From NCBI RefSeq assembly GCF_900119915.1, contig NZ_LT635455.1:868001-932000 (forward strand): a stretch of DNA of 64,000 bases, read 5' to 3'. Position 1 is the stretch's first letter, and each line of letters starts with the position of its first letter. The stretch is from Olsenella timonensis. GTDB taxonomy: Bacteria; Actinomycetota; Coriobacteriia; Coriobacteriales; Atopobiaceae. The notes beneath the pieces are model-generated. The model worked only from the letters and a program-made list of their open reading frames with translations. It was not told the DNA's origin and searched no databases. The position numbers and the translations under genes were made by a program. Below, piece by piece: positions 54,189 to 64,000 of this stretch.

Positions 54189-55105
54189 GCCGCCGCCCGA
54201 GTGCGTTCTCCGCACTCATCGCCGTCGACAAGCCGGCGGGCCTCACCAGCCACGACGTCGTCGCGCGCGTCCGGCGCGCGGTGGGGGAGCGCCGCGTCGG
54301 CCACGCCGGGACGCTGGACCCCGCCGCCACCGGCGTGCTCGTGGTGGGGATCGGCCAGGCGACGAAGCTCCTCGGACTGCTGACGCTCGATCGCAAGGGG
54401 TATCGAGCCACGCTCTCCCTCGGCGCCGAGACGACGACGGACGACGCCGAGGGAGACGTCACGCGTCGCGCACCGGTGCCCGACGAGGCCCTCGACGAGG
54501 AACGCGCCGCCGCCGAGGTCGCCCGCCTCGTAGGCACGCGGGACCAGGTCCCCCCGCGGTACTCCGCGGTCTCGGTGAACGGGCGCCGCGCCTACGACGC
54601 CGCCCGCTCCGGCGAGGAGCTGGAGCTGGCGCCGCGACGCGTGACGATCCACGCCGCGAGGCTCGTCGAGGTCCGCCCCGCCGAGCGCGCCTGGGTCGTC
54701 GATCTCGACGTCTCCAAGGGGACCTACGTGCGCAGCATCGCCCGTGACCTCGGTCGGGAGCTGGGGTGCCTGGCCCATGTCGGCGAGCTGCGCCGGACGT
54801 TCTCGGGGCCGGTCACGCTCGCCGACTGCGTGGGCCTCGACGAGCTTTCCGAGCGCGGCGCGGACCTCGTTCACGAGCGGGCGCTCGACCCGGCGGCCGT
54901 GCTCGGCCTGCCCGTGCGCGAGCTTCTCGTCGACGAGATTCCCGACGTCGCGTGCGGCCGGCGCATCGCCGCGGGCGCCGACCTCGCCCAGGGCGCGCGC
55001 GTCGCCCTGGTCTTTGCGGGCGGCCTCGTCGGCATCTGGCGTCGCGACGGCCGTCACCTGGTCTGCGAGTCCAACTTCCCGCAGGGCATCGAGGGGGTCC
55101 GATGA
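54185..55105 (+). CDS. truB: tRNA pseudouridine(55) synthase
   Basis: A 306-residue TruB: VDKPAGLTSHDVVARVRR, catalytic GHAGTLDPAATGVLVV with the nucleophilic Asp, GYRATLSLGAET, SKGTYVRSIARDLG. It modifies U55 in the T loop of tRNA. It starts at a TTG that overlaps the nrnA stop (TTGA) and overlaps ribF by ATGA at the other end. Confidence 0.96.
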   Translation: MSRRPSAFSALIAVDKPAGLTSHDVVARVRRAVGERRVGHAGTLDPAATGVLVVGIGQATKLLGLLTLDRKGYRATLSLGAETTTDDAEGDVTRRAPVPDEALDEERAAAEVARLVGTRDQVPPRYSAVSVNGRRAYDAARSGEELELAPRRVTIHAARLVEVRPAERAWVVDLDVSKGTYVRSIARDLGRELGCLAHVGELRRTFSGPVTLADCVGLDELSERGADLVHERALDPAAVLGLPVRELLVDEIPDVACGRRIAAGADLAQGARVALVFAGGLVGIWRRDGRHLVCESNFPQGIEGVR

Positions 55106-56199
55106 TGGTCGAGAAGAACCTCGAGCAGCGGCTCCTCGCGCTCTCGCCCGACAACCCCGTCGGGGGCGTCGGAGGTGTTCCTCCGAAAAGTGCGCTTTGC
55201 GAAACTTTTCTCCGGAACACCTCCGGCGCCTCGATGGATGGTGCTCGGAGAGGGAGGCTGCCCGGGTCTCGGGGTTCGGTGTGTGCGATCGGGGCCTTCG
55301 ACGGGGTCCATCTGGGGCATCGAGCCCTGATCGAGCGGGCGCGCTCCGAGGCCCTGCAGCGCGGCGACGAGCTCGTCGTGGTGACCTTCTCTCCCGACCC
55401 GTCCGTCGTCCTGTGCCCGGGTCATCCCCAGAGGATGCTGCTCAGCGACGAGGGGCGCCTCCGCGCGCTTCGCTCGATCGAGGGCGTGGACCGCGTGGTC
55501 GTGTTGGACTTCACGCAGGAGCTCGCCGCGCTCCCGTATGACCGCTTCGTGCTCGAGACGCTGGGAGGGCTCGTGGGGCTCGACGCCATCGTCGTGGGGT
55601 CGGACTTCCGCCTGGGAGCCGGCGGGGAGGGCACGGTCGAGGCGCTCTCCGGGCTGGGGCGCGCCCACGGCTTTGACGTGATCGGCATGGACCTGCTCGA
55701 CGAGGGCGGAGCGCCCGTGACGGCCTCGCGCATCCGGCGCCTCGTCGGCGACGGCCGCGTGGAGGCGGCCGCCGGCCTGCTCGGGCGCTGCCACGTCGTC
55801 TCCGGCGAGGTCGTCCACGGCCGCGGGGAGGGGACGGGCTTCGGGTTCCCCACGGCGAACGTGCGCGTGCGCGACGGCCTGTGCCTGCCCGCCGAGGGCG
55901 TCTACGCCGGCTACGTGGCCTGTCGCGAGACCGCATGGCCCGCCGCGATCAACGTCGGCAAGCCCAGGTCCTTCTCGCCGGGCGAGGAGGGGGAGCCCTT
56001 CCTGGAGGCAACGCTCCTGGGCTTTGACGGCGACCTCTACGGCGCCCGCGTGGAGGTCGCCTTCGTGCGCTGGCTGCGCGAGCCCAGGTCCTTCTCGACG
56101 GTGGAGGAGCTCGAGCGCGTCGTCCTGGGGAACGTGTCCTGGGTGCGCGGCACGCTGGGCGAGCGGGGGATCGACCTGAGGGGGGCGTGCGGCGCATGA
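55102..56199 (+). CDS. ribF: Bifunctional riboflavin kinase / FAD synthetase with N-terminal insertion
   Basis: Makes FMN and FAD from riboflavin. From ATG 55102, which overlaps the truB stop, the protein has 365 residues, about 50 more than usual. The conserved core begins SVCAIGAFDGVHLGHRALI (nucleotidyltransferase domain); the kinase domain holds GFGFPTANV. The extra N-terminus is produced by a palindrome at 55165-55230 (exactly 22 codons). An in-frame ATG at 55234 directly after it would give 321 residues, the normal length, but has no ribosome site. Which start is used is open. Confidence 0.9.
   Translation: MMVEKNLEQRLLALSPDNPVGGVGGVPPKSALCETFLRNTSGASMDGARRGRLPGSRGSVCAIGAFDGVHLGHRALIERARSEALQRGDELVVVTFSPDPSVVLCPGHPQRMLLSDEGRLRALRSIEGVDRVVVLDFTQELAALPYDRFVLETLGGLVGLDAIVVGSDFRLGAGGEGTVEALSGLGRAHGFDVIGMDLLDEGGAPVTASRIRRLVGDGRVEAAAGLLGRCHVVSGEVVHGRGEGTGFGFPTANVRVRDGLCLPAEGVYAGYVACRETAWPAAINVGKPRSFSPGEEGEPFLEATLLGFDGDLYGARVEVAFVRWLREPRSFSTVEELERVVLGNVSWVRGTLGERGIDLRGACGA
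55165..55230. repeat. 66-bp palindrome inside the ribF frame
   Basis: GGCGTCGGAGGTGTTC (55165-55180) pairs with GAACACCTCCGGCGCC (55215-55230) with one T-G mismatch; an inner AAAAGT / ACTTTT stem follows around a 12-nt loop. Its form resembles the intergenic hairpins elsewhere in the window. Length is a multiple of three. Confidence 0.85.
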
Positions 56200-58139
56200 T
56201 CACCGACGAGGACAAGGAGCGGGTCCGCCAGGCGACCGACCTCGTGCAGCTGGTGGCCGAGACCGTGGAGCTCAGGCAGCGCGGCCATGAGTTCTGGGGG
56301 TGCTGCCCCTTCCACGGGGAGAAGACCCCGTCGTTCAAGGTGAACCCGCAGACGGGGCTGTGGCACTGCTTTGGCTGCGGCGAGGGCGGCGACGTCTTCT
56401 CCTACGTGCAGCGTCGTGAGAACCTGGAGTTTCCGGACGCCATCCGCTATCTGGCTGACCGCGCCGGGATCGAGCTCTCCGAGGAGCGGGGGGCTCGTCG
56501 GGGCCCGCGCAAGACCCGTCTCATGGAGGCGCTCGGCGCGGCGGAGGAGTTCTACCACACGATGCTCATGCGCGGCAAGGGGGCCGGTCCCGACGAGGCC
56601 CGGCGCTACTTCGCGGGGCGCGGCTTCGGGTCGGAGGTGTGCCGGCGCTGGGGACTCGGATACGCGCCCGGTCACGGATCGCTCGTGGCGCACCTGCGCG
56701 GCCTCGGCTTCACGTCGGCCGAGCTGGTTGCCGCCGACCTCGCCCAGGAGCGCTCGGGGCGCGTCGCGGACCGCTTCTTCGAGCGCGTGATGTTTCCCAT
56801 CCACGACGAGCAGGGTCGCACGATCGCCTTCGGCGGCCGCGTCATCGGGCCAAAGCGGGACAACGTCGCCAAGTACGTGAACACCCGCGACACCGCTGCG
56901 TTCAACAAGGGCAGGCACCTCTTCGCGTACGACCGCGCCAAGGAGGGGATGGCGGCGACGGGGGACGCCGTCGTCTGCGAGGGCTACACCGACGTCATCG
57001 CCATGCACGAGGCGGGCTTCACCAACGCGGTCGCCGCGCTCGGCACCGCGTTTCGCCTCGACCACGTGCGCCTCATGGAGCGCCAGCGCGTGAGCCGCAT
57101 CATCTGCATGTTCGACGGTGACGCCGCGGGCCAGCGAGCCGCCGAGCGCGCGGTCCGCTACGTTGACAAGACGTCCGCGGCGCTCATGTGCGTGGTGCTG
57201 CCCGACAACCAGGACCCGATGGAGTTCCTCGCCGCACACGGCGCGGACGCGCTGCGGCCGATCCTCGCCTCCGCGCGCCCGCTCATGGACTTCGTCTTCG
57301 AGAAGCGCCTGGAGGGCTACGACCTCTCCGCCCCGGGCAGGCGCGTGCGCGCGCTCGAGGACATGGCGGGGGTCCTGGCTCCGCTCAAGCGCTCCGTCCT
57401 CCTCGACGAGTACGCCACGAGGCTCGCCGACGCGCTCGGGATGGACGTCGACGAGACCAAGCGCGCCATCCGGGAGGCTCCCGTGCGCGAGCTCGACGAG
57501 GAGCGCCCCGCGAGAAGGCCCGCGGCGTCGACGCCGAGCGCCGCCCCGAGCGCCCCCGCCGCCGATGCGGTCGAGGAGGGGGGCGTCCCGGACGACTACG
57601 TGCCGCTCGAGGCCTACGACGCCGGCGCCGCCGCCGTCGCGGAGGCTCCCGCGCCGCCCGCGGCAGACATGGGGAGGCTCTCGGCAGACGAGCGGATGCA
57701 GCTTTCGGCCGAGCGCGAGCTCCTCTGCGTCATCGCGCAGCGCCCCGACGCGATGCGCGCGCTGGGGGAGCGCATCGCGCGCATCTCCTGGGCGGACGAA
57801 CGCCACGAGGCCATGGCGTGGGCCATGCTCTCGACCCCGGAGGGCACGCCGCCCGCCGAGGTCGTCGCCGCGGCGGGCGCGGTGGTGCGCGAGGCTCCGC
57901 AGATCCTCTCGGGGGGCCGCGTCATGGACGAGGAGGAGCTCTCCGACGAGCAGAAGCTCGAGCTCATCGTCGACAACGCCGAGCTCTGCTCGTGCAGGCG
58001 CCGCATCCGCCAGATCCGCGCCCGGCTGCGCTCCGCGCCCGCCGACGCCGAGTCGGAGCGGCTCTTCGCCGAGGCGACCGAGCTCCAGCGGCGCTCGACC
58101 GAGCTCGCCGCCCGACTCTCGTCGGTCTTCTCGGAATAA
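56196..58139 (+). CDS. dnaG: DNA primase
   Basis: A 647-residue primase. The N-terminal zinc finger has [12 protein letters not shown] and [11 protein letters not shown]; the TOPRIM core has [15 protein letters not shown] and [14 protein letters not shown]; the C-terminal helicase-interacting part follows a Pro/Ala-rich linker (about 430-500). ATG 56196 overlaps the ribF stop (ATGA) and is 10 nt behind GAGGGGGG; GTG 56187 is too close to that site. Adjacent to rpoD, the classic macromolecular-synthesis pair. Confidence 0.95.
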   Translation: MITDEDKERVRQATDLVQLVAETVELRQRGHEFWGCCPFHGEKTPSFKVNPQTGLWHCFGCGEGGDVFSYVQRRENLEFPDAIRYLADRAGIELSEERGARRGPRKTRLMEALGAAEEFYHTMLMRGKGAGPDEARRYFAGRGFGSEVCRRWGLGYAPGHGSLVAHLRGLGFTSAELVAADLAQERSGRVADRFFERVMFPIHDEQGRTIAFGGRVIGPKRDNVAKYVNTRDTAAFNKGRHLFAYDRAKEGMAATGDAVVCEGYTDVIAMHEAGFTNAVAALGTAFRLDHVRLMERQRVSRIICMFDGDAAGQRAAERAVRYVDKTSAALMCVVLPDNQDPMEFLAAHGADALRPILASARPLMDFVFEKRLEGYDLSAPGRRVRALEDMAGVLAPLKRSVLLDEYATRLADALGMDVDETKRAIREAPVRELDEERPARRPAASTPSAAPSAPAADAVEEGGVPDDYVPLEAYDAGAAAVAEAPAPPAADMGRLSADERMQLSAERELLCVIAQRPDAMRALGERIARISWADERHEAMAWAMLSTPEGTPPAEVVAAAGAVVREAPQILSGGRVMDEEELSDEQKLELIVDNAELCSCRRRIRQIRARLRSAPADAESERLFAEATELQRRSTELAARLSSVFSE

Positions 58140-58147
58140 AAGTTGGG

Positions 58148-58153
58148 TATAAT
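58148..58153 (+). promoter_or_regulatory. rpoD -10 element
   Basis: A perfect TATAAT 31 nt before the rpoD start, immediately after dnaG; no -35 match. Confidence 0.6.
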
Positions 58154-58183
58154 CTCGAAGGTTTATACGTCGAAAGGACACAC

Positions 58184-59542
58184 GTGGCTGCCAAGAAGAC
58201 CAACGACGGCATCAAGCTCTCCGACGACCTTCAGAAGGTGGTCGACGGCCTGGTGGCGGGCGCCTCGCCCTCGGGGGTGACCGAGGACGACATCCAGCTT
58301 GCCATCAAGGACGTCGACGTCGACTCCGACGAGCTCTCAGACCTCTACGACGAGCTCCGCTCGCGTGGCGTCGAGGTGAGCGGCTCGCCCGCATCCGAGG
58401 CGGCCGAGGACTTCTCGGCCGACCCCTCCGTCGACGACGACTTCGACGACGAGGGGGAGGGCGGGGTCGACTCCTTCGACGACGAGGAGGAGTCCGAGAG
58501 CGTCGCCGAGGCGAAGATCGTCAAGGAGGCCCTGCGCTCGGTCCCCAAGGCGCGCGTGGCAAAGCCCAAGCGCTCCTCGCGCGCCCGCGCCCGGCGCGCC
58601 GACACCTCCACCGCCATGCTCACCGGCGATCCGGTGCGCATGTACCTCAAGGAGATCGGCAAGGTCGACCTGCTGACCGCGTCCGAGGAGGTCAACCTCG
58701 CCATGAAGATCGAGGCGGGCACCGAAGCCTCCGAGAAGCTCGAGGCCGCCGAGGCGGGCGAGCTCACGCTCACGCGCGCCGAGCAGCGGCGCCTCATGCG
58801 CATCGAGCAGGTTGGCCTCGACGCCAAGCAGCAGCTCATCTCCGCGAACCTGCGCCTGGTGGTCTCCATCGCCAAGCGCTACGTCGGGCGTGGCATGCTC
58901 TTCCTGGACCTCATCCAGGAGGGCAACCTCGGCCTCATCCGCGCGGTCGAGAAGTTCGACTACACCAAGGGGTTCAAGTTCTCCACCTACGCCACGTGGT
59001 GGATCCGCCAGGCAATCACGCGCGCCATCGCCGACCAGGCGCGCACGATCCGCATCCCGGTCCACATGGTCGAGACCATCAACAAGCTCATCCGCGTCCA
59101 GCGCCAGCTCCTGCAGGACCTCGGGCGAGACCCCACTCCCGAGGAGATCGGCGCCGAGATGGGCATGAGCCCCGACCGCGTCCGTGAGATCCAGAAGATC
59201 TCCCAGGAGCCCGTCTCCCTCGAGACGCCGATCGGCGAGGAGGAGGACTCCCAGCTCGGCGACTTCATCGAGGACTCCAGCGCCGTCGCGCCCCCCGAGG
59301 CGGCCTCGGACTCGATGCTGCGCGAGCAGCTCGACCAGGTGCTCGACGGCCTCGCTGACCGCGAGCGCAAGGTCATCAAGTTCCGCTTCGGGCTCGAGGA
59401 CGGGCACCCGCGCACGCTCGAGGAGGTCGGGCGCGAGTTTGGCGTCACCCGCGAGCGCATCCGCCAGATCGAGAGCAAGACGCTCGCAAAGCTCCGTCAC
59501 CCCAGCCGCAGCGGTCGGCTCAAGGACTACATGGAGGACTAG
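58184..59542 (+). CDS. rpoD: RNA polymerase primary sigma factor
   Basis: A 452-residue sigma-70. Region 1.1 and an acidic stretch (about 85-115), region 1.2 ([16 protein letters not shown]), region 2 with [19 protein letters not shown] and [12 protein letters not shown] (2.3/2.4), region 3 and region 4 with [23 protein letters not shown] start behind AAAGGA; the frame is open further upstream into dnaG but in a shadow frame. It should recognise the TATAAT-type promoters listed here. Confidence 0.96.
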   Translation: MAAKKTNDGIKLSDDLQKVVDGLVAGASPSGVTEDDIQLAIKDVDVDSDELSDLYDELRSRGVEVSGSPASEAAEDFSADPSVDDDFDDEGEGGVDSFDDEEESESVAEAKIVKEALRSVPKARVAKPKRSSRARARRADTSTAMLTGDPVRMYLKEIGKVDLLTASEEVNLAMKIEAGTEASEKLEAAEAGELTLTRAEQRRLMRIEQVGLDAKQQLISANLRLVVSIAKRYVGRGMLFLDLIQEGNLGLIRAVEKFDYTKGFKFSTYATWWIRQAITRAIADQARTIRIPVHMVETINKLIRVQRQLLQDLGRDPTPEEIGAEMGMSPDRVREIQKISQEPVSLETPIGEEEDSQLGDFIEDSSAVAPPEAASDSMLREQLDQVLDGLADRERKVIKFRFGLEDGHPRTLEEVGREFGVTRERIRQIESKTLAKLRHPSRSGRLKDYMED

Positions 59543-59545
59543 CCC

Positions 59546-59971
59546 ATGTCTCCCAACCAGAAGCGGTTCAAGATCGTCTCGCTGATAATCCTACTCGCCG
59601 CGCTCGTACAGGTCGTGGGCGGCGTGCTGCTCCTGCTGGGCTCGCCCCTCGCCGCGGCGTGGCGCGTCGGCCTGGGCGAGGGCCTCGTCGGCGGCGACGC
59701 GGTCGCCTCGGAGGTGCTCGGCGTCCTCGCGCTGGTCGTCGGCCTCTACTGCCTCGTCGTGGGCGTGACCGGCGCCCGTGCCGCCAACAGCCCGCGCAGC
59801 ACCGGCAAGTTCAACGTGCTGGCCGTGGTCATGCTGGTCGCCTCGCTGTTCCAGGTCGGCCTCGGCGTCGTCTCGGGCAACGTCGGCTGGCTCGCCGTCC
59901 TTCTCGCCGCCCTCGCCGTGCTCGGCCTCGTCTTCGCCGCCAGGGCCCGCGCCGAGGCGGTCGATCGCTAG
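59546..59971 (+). CDS. Small four-helix membrane protein, function unknown
   Basis: A 141-residue hydrophobic protein with four predicted transmembrane helices (about 9-32, 55-78, 90-110, 113-132) and short basic loops. Not recognised as a characterised family. It starts 3 nt after rpoD, with no separate promoter, so it is probably translated from the rpoD message. No charged or catalytic motif within the helices. Confidence 0.65.
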   Translation: MSPNQKRFKIVSLIILLAALVQVVGGVLLLLGSPLAAAWRVGLGEGLVGGDAVASEVLGVLALVVGLYCLVVGVTGARAANSPRSTGKFNVLAVVMLVASLFQVGLGVVSGNVGWLAVLLAALAVLGLVFAARARAEAVDR

Positions 59972-60038
59972 GGGGCAGGTCGCGCGGGACGTCTCGCCCG
60001 GGTCGCGCAACCGGGACGACGCGTCAAAAAAAAGAGGC

Positions 60039-60066
60039 TTGCGCTTCTCCGCCACTTCTGTATACT
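60039..60066 (+). promoter_or_regulatory. tRNA-Asn promoter
   Basis: TTGCGC (60039-60044), a 16-bp spacer and TATACT (60061-60066), 20 nt before the tRNA. Confidence 0.6.
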
Positions 60067-60086
60067 TCTTCCTTGCGCGAACACAT

Positions 60087-60161
60087 TCCCCGGTGGCGCA
60101 GTGGTAGCGCAGCTGACTGTTAATCAGCGTGTCGTAGGTTCGAATCCTACCCGGGGAGCCA
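60087..60161 (+). tRNA. tRNA-Asn (anticodon GTT)
   Basis: A 75-nt cloverleaf: acceptor TCCCCGG / CCGGGGA, D arm GCGCAGTGGTAGCGC, anticodon stem-loop CTGACTGTTAATCAG with anticodon GTT, T arm GTAGGTTCGAATCCTAC, discriminator G and encoded CCA. All stems pair. Confidence 0.97.
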
Positions 60162-60170
60162 GAGAGCACC

Positions 60171-60207
60171 GAGGCCGGAGGGCAGTTCCCTCCGGCCTCT
60201 TTCTGTT
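60171..60207 (+). terminator. tRNA-Asn terminator
   Basis: A perfect 12-bp stem GAGGCCGGAGGG / CCCTCCGGCCTC, 5-nt loop, then TTTCTGTT. Confidence 0.93.
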
Positions 60208-60271
60208 CGCGCCGTCGGCAGGCAGGGGCCGCCTCGCCCGCTCTGGCGATTCCATGGCCTCCGAGCGGCTG

Positions 60272-60280
60272 TGCTAGGAT
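60272..60280 (+). promoter_or_regulatory. Extended -10 promoter of the polysaccharide exporter pair
   Basis: TGC-TAGGAT 44 nt before the permease start. Confidence 0.45.
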
Positions 60281-60323
60281 TTCAGGGATCGACACCAACC
60301 TCTCGGACCGGAGGACGACGACC

Positions 60324-61148
60324 TTGAGTCACGCCACATCCACTGCCGACAAGATCGTGCACGTATCGAGCGCCTACGCCAAGGACCGTTTCATCCTTCA
60401 GCAGCTCGTGAGCAAGGACTTCAAGCTCCGCTACCGCCGCTCGGTGCTGGGCGTCGTCTGGAGCGTGCTGAACCCGCTGCTCATGATGATCGTCATGAGC
60501 TTCGTCTTCTCCTACTTCCTCCGCGGCTCCAGCGTTGAGAACTACCCCCTCTACCTCATCGTGGGCAACATCACCTTCTCGCTCATGAACGAGTCCACCA
60601 GCGCCGGCCTGCGCTCGATCATCGACGCCGCGCCGCTGCTCAAGAAGGTCAGGGTCGACCGCTGGGTCTTCCCCGTGCAGAAGGTCTTCTCGGCCGCCTT
60701 CAACTTCTCCTTCTCGCTCATCGCCGTCGCCGTGGTCATGCTGTTCTTCCGCGTGGTCCCCACCTGGCATATCGTCTGGATGATCCCGGCGCTTGCCCTG
60801 CTCATGGTGTTCTGCATGGGCATCAGCCTGCTCATCGGCTCGCTCGCCGTCTTCTTCCGCGACATGATCCACCTCTGGAGCGTGTTGATCACGGCCTGGA
60901 CCTACCTCACGCCGATCTTCTGGGACCTCTCGCTGCTCACGGGCTCGAGCGCGCCCTGGTTCGTCATCGCGGTGGTGAAGCTCAACCCGATGTACAACTA
61001 CCTCGAGATGATGCGCTGCGCCATCGTCTACCAGACCAGCCCCGACCCGGCGGTCATCGCGCTCTGCGCGGTCTGGGCGGTTGCCCTCCTGGCGCTCGGG
61101 TTCTTCGTCTTCCGCAGGACCGAGCACAAGTTCATCCTCTACATCTAG
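60324..61148 (+). CDS. ABC-2 type polysaccharide export permease (Wzm/TagG-like)
   Basis: A 274-residue permease with six predicted transmembrane helices. The N-terminal amphipathic part FILQQLVSKDFKLRYRRSVLGVVWSVLNPLLMM is characteristic of Wzm/TagG exporters of O-antigen or teichoic-acid-like polymers. TTG start behind GGAGGACGACGACC. Pairs with the ATPase gene 12 nt downstream. The polymer is unknown; the rest of any glycan cluster lies outside the window. Confidence 0.88.
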   Translation: MSHATSTADKIVHVSSAYAKDRFILQQLVSKDFKLRYRRSVLGVVWSVLNPLLMMIVMSFVFSYFLRGSSVENYPLYLIVGNITFSLMNESTSAGLRSIIDAAPLLKKVRVDRWVFPVQKVFSAAFNFSFSLIAVAVVMLFFRVVPTWHIVWMIPALALLMVFCMGISLLIGSLAVFFRDMIHLWSVLITAWTYLTPIFWDLSLLTGSSAPWFVIAVVKLNPMYNYLEMMRCAIVYQTSPDPAVIALCAVWAVALLALGFFVFRRTEHKFILYI

Positions 61149-61160
61149 GCGGTTCATCAC

Positions 61161-61913
61161 ATGGCACCCTCAACCGACGACTACGCCATCGAGGTCAACG
61201 ACGTCACGATGATCTTCAACATCGCGAACGAGCAGCTCAACAACCTCAAGGAGTACTTCATCAAGCTCATGCGGCACGAGCTGTTCTTCAAGGAGTTTCG
61301 TGCGCTCGACCACGTGAGCTTCAAGGTCCGCCGCGGCGAGGTCGTGGGTCTCGTCGGGACCAACGGGTCGGGCAAGTCCACGATGCTCAAGTGCATCGCG
61401 GGCGTGCTCGAGCCCTCCATGGGCAGCGTCTCCGTCCGCGGCAACATCGCCCCGCTGATCGAGCTCGGCGCGGGCTTCGACCCGGAGCTCACGGCGCGCG
61501 AGAACATCTACCTCAACGGGGCGCTGCTCGGCTACACGCGCCAGTTCATCGACGACCACCTCCAGGACATCATCGACTTCGCCGAGCTCGAGAGCTTCAT
61601 GGACATGCCGCTCAAGAACTACTCCTCGGGCATGGTCGCGCGCATAGCCTTCGCCATCGCGACCGTCACCGAGCCCGACGTCCTCATCGTCGACGAGACG
61701 CTCTCGGTGGGAGACGTCTTCTTCCAGCAGAAGTGCGAGGACCGCATCCGGCACTTCATCGAGTCCGGCGACGTCACGGTGCTCTTCGTCTCGCACTCCA
61801 TGGATCAGGTCGAGCGCATCTGCCAGCGCGCCATCTGGATCGAGAAGGGCGTCCAGCGCATGGACGGGCCCGTGGCCGAGGTCTGCGAGGCGTACCGCGC
61901 GCAGTTCGGCTAG
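61161..61913 (+). CDS. Polysaccharide ABC exporter ATP-binding protein (Wzt/TagH-like)
   Basis: A 250-residue ABC ATPase: N-terminal extension with FNIANEQLNNLKEYFIKLMRHE typical of Wzt/TagH, Walker A GTNGSGKSTML, NIAPLIELGAGFDPELT, signature YSSGMVARIAFA, Walker B VLIVDETLSVGD. It lacks the C-terminal carbohydrate-binding domain of longer Wzt proteins, so chain-end recognition is not built in. Functions with the upstream permease. Confidence 0.9.
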   Translation: MAPSTDDYAIEVNDVTMIFNIANEQLNNLKEYFIKLMRHELFFKEFRALDHVSFKVRRGEVVGLVGTNGSGKSTMLKCIAGVLEPSMGSVSVRGNIAPLIELGAGFDPELTARENIYLNGALLGYTRQFIDDHLQDIIDFAELESFMDMPLKNYSSGMVARIAFAIATVTEPDVLIVDETLSVGDVFFQQKCEDRIRHFIESGDVTVLFVSHSMDQVERICQRAIWIEKGVQRMDGPVAEVCEAYRAQFG

Positions 61914-62884
<971 letters not shown>

Positions 62885-62904
62885 AACCAGGAGGTGCCCC
62901 AAAG

Positions 62905-63840
62905 ATGCTGTCCGTCAAACACCTAATCGACACGACGAGCCTGACCGCCGACGACATCACGCAGATCCTCGACACGGCGCGCTCGTTCTCCGAGGTCAAC
63001 CGCCGCGCCATCAAGAAGGTCCCCGCGCTGCGCGGCCGCACGATCGTCAACCTCTTCCTCGAGCCGTCCACGCGCACCAAGAGCTCGTTCGAGCTCGCCG
63101 AGAAGCGCCTCTCGGCAGACTCGCTCTCCATGGGCGGCGCCACCAGCTCCGTCGTCAAGGGGGAGAGCCTGGCCGACACCATCGAGACCATCGACGCCAT
63201 GAACGTCGACATGTTCATCTGCCGCGCGAAGCTCGCCGGGACGCCGCAGAAGATCACCGAGCACACCGACGCCATCGTGATCAACGCCGGCGACGGCAAG
63301 CACCAGCACCCCACGCAGGCCATGCTGGACCTCTACACCATCCGCGAGAACTTCGGCCACCTCGACGGCCTCAAGGTCGCCATCGTGGGAGACCTCTCCC
63401 ACAGCCGCGTGTGCGGCAGCCTCGTCCCCGCCCTCAAGACGATGGGCGCCGACGTCACGCTCGTCGGCCCGCCCACGTTCCTGGTCGACGACCCCGACTA
63501 CTACGGCGTTCCGCAGACCTCCGACCTCGACGCCGTCATCCCGGAGATGGACGTGGTCTACATGCTCCGCGTCCAGCTCGAGCGCATGGAGGGCGCTGCG
63601 ATCCCGTCGCGCCGCGAGTACAATCGCCTCTGGGGCCTCGACATGAGCCGCGTCGCCAAGATGAGGCCCGAGGCCATCATCTGCCACCCCGGGCCCATGA
63701 ACCGCGGCATGGAGATCAACGCCGACGTGGCGGACTGCGCGCGCTCGCGCATCCTTGACCAGGTCAACGCCGGCGTCCTCACGCGCATGGCCGAGATGTA
63801 CCTGCTTCTGGGAGGAGAGAACAATGGCGTATCTGCTTAG
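62905..63840 (+). CDS. pyrB: Aspartate carbamoyltransferase catalytic chain
   Basis: A 311-residue enzyme (carbamoyl phosphate + aspartate to carbamoyl aspartate). Carbamoyl-phosphate motif [32 protein letters not shown], the aspartate-domain [11 protein letters not shown] and CHPGPMNRG. The sequence has STRTKSSF where many have STRTR(T/L)SF. Starts 20 nt after pyrR behind AGGAGG; its 3' end overlaps pyrC by 17 nt. Confidence 0.95.
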   Translation: MLSVKHLIDTTSLTADDITQILDTARSFSEVNRRAIKKVPALRGRTIVNLFLEPSTRTKSSFELAEKRLSADSLSMGGATSSVVKGESLADTIETIDAMNVDMFICRAKLAGTPQKITEHTDAIVINAGDGKHQHPTQAMLDLYTIRENFGHLDGLKVAIVGDLSHSRVCGSLVPALKTMGADVTLVGPPTFLVDDPDYYGVPQTSDLDAVIPEMDVVYMLRVQLERMEGAAIPSRREYNRLWGLDMSRVAKMRPEAIICHPGPMNRGMEINADVADCARSRILDQVNAGVLTRMAEMYLLLGGENNGVSA

Positions 63841-64000
63841 AGGTGCACATGTCGTCGACCCCCAGCTGGGCCTCGACGACGTCCGTGACGTGCTCGTCGA
63901 CGGCGAGAAGATCGCGTGCGTGGGGGAGGGCCTCCAGCCGCCCGCCGACGCCGAGGTCGTCGACGCCTCCGGGAAGTACCTCGTTCCCGGCCTCGTGGAT
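63824..64000 (+). CDS. pyrC: Dihydroorotase, N-terminal part (cut by window edge)
   Basis: 59 codons are present: [20 protein letters not shown]..., then an [12 protein letters not shown] segment, the start of the amidohydrolase barrel; the HxH metal motif should follow beyond the edge. Family and position after pyrB identify a type I dihydroorotase. ATG 63824 lies inside the end of pyrB behind GGAGGAGAG. Confidence 0.9.
   Translation, partial: MAYLLRGAHVVDPQLGLDDVRDVLVDGEKIACVGEGLQPPADAEVVDASGKYLVPGLVD

Overview
The window is a GC-rich (roughly 65-70%), gene-dense chromosomal segment. Gene content and order point to an actinobacterium of class Coriobacteriia, probably an Olsenella/Atopobium/Collinsella relative (inference). 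Supporting signs are the rpmF-plsX-acpP-rnc-smc-ftsY-ffh run, a zinc-ribbon L28, class III fructose-bisphosphatase, T-box control of ileS, frequent TTG/GTG starts and many 4-nt start/stop overlaps. No plasmid, phage or CRISPR signature is visible. The only mobile element recognised is one frameshifted IS30-type insertion sequence.

Layout. 1-3.2 kb: an edge-truncated AbiEi-like protein, an FmdB zinc ribbon, a HAD phosphatase fused to thiamine pyrophosphokinase, and rpmB. 3.3-8.4 kb: a lysine/diaminopimelate locus in which a putative N-acetyl-DAP deacetylase diverges from a lysine-riboswitch-controlled lysA-dapA-dapB-dapH operon; this is the acetylase branch. 8.4-13.8 kb: Asp23/YloU, fakA, recG, rsmD, coaD. 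14.1-23.7 kb: a SepIVA-like coiled-coil protein, a DUF177 protein, rpmF, plsX, acpP, rnc, smc, ftsY and ffh, linking cell envelope, chromosome and secretion functions. 23.9-30.2 kb: an L,D-transpeptidase, a SpoU methyltransferase, ftsH and class III fbp. 30.3-38.4 kb: a T-box leader, ileS, lspA, an rluD-type synthase, a processive-type GT2 glycosyltransferase and IMP dehydrogenase. 38.9-44.0 kb: a five-gene cluster of unknown substrate (ECF transporter S, fused A-A', T; a PHP phosphoesterase; an RpiR/SIS regulator). 44.2-45.3 kb: the IS30 element. 45.4-59.5 kb: leuS, then rimP-nusA-infB-rbfA-nrnA-truB-ribF-dnaG-rpoD. 60-64 kb: tRNA-Asn, a Wzm/Wzt-type exporter pair, and a pyrR attenuator followed by pyrR-pyrB-pyrC (cut at the right edge).

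Most genes are core housekeeping genes in tightly packed operons. The accessory interest lies in four places: the ECF-PHP-RpiR cluster, which looks like uptake plus intracellular phosphate-ester processing under sugar-phosphate-type control; the HAD-TPK fusion, which could dephosphorylate thiamine monophosphate and then pyrophosphorylate thiamine; the IS30 copy flanked by hairpin-type repeats; and the intergenic DNA itself. Nearly every long intergenic stretch carries palindromic, REP/MITE-like elements of several families (68-bp, 48-bp, about 69-bp, about 113-bp and 123-bp types) or a 9-bp GAGAAGGGC minisatellite. One palindrome lies inside the open frame of ribF. Coordinates of hairpins and repeats were read by eye and should be accurate to a base or two.
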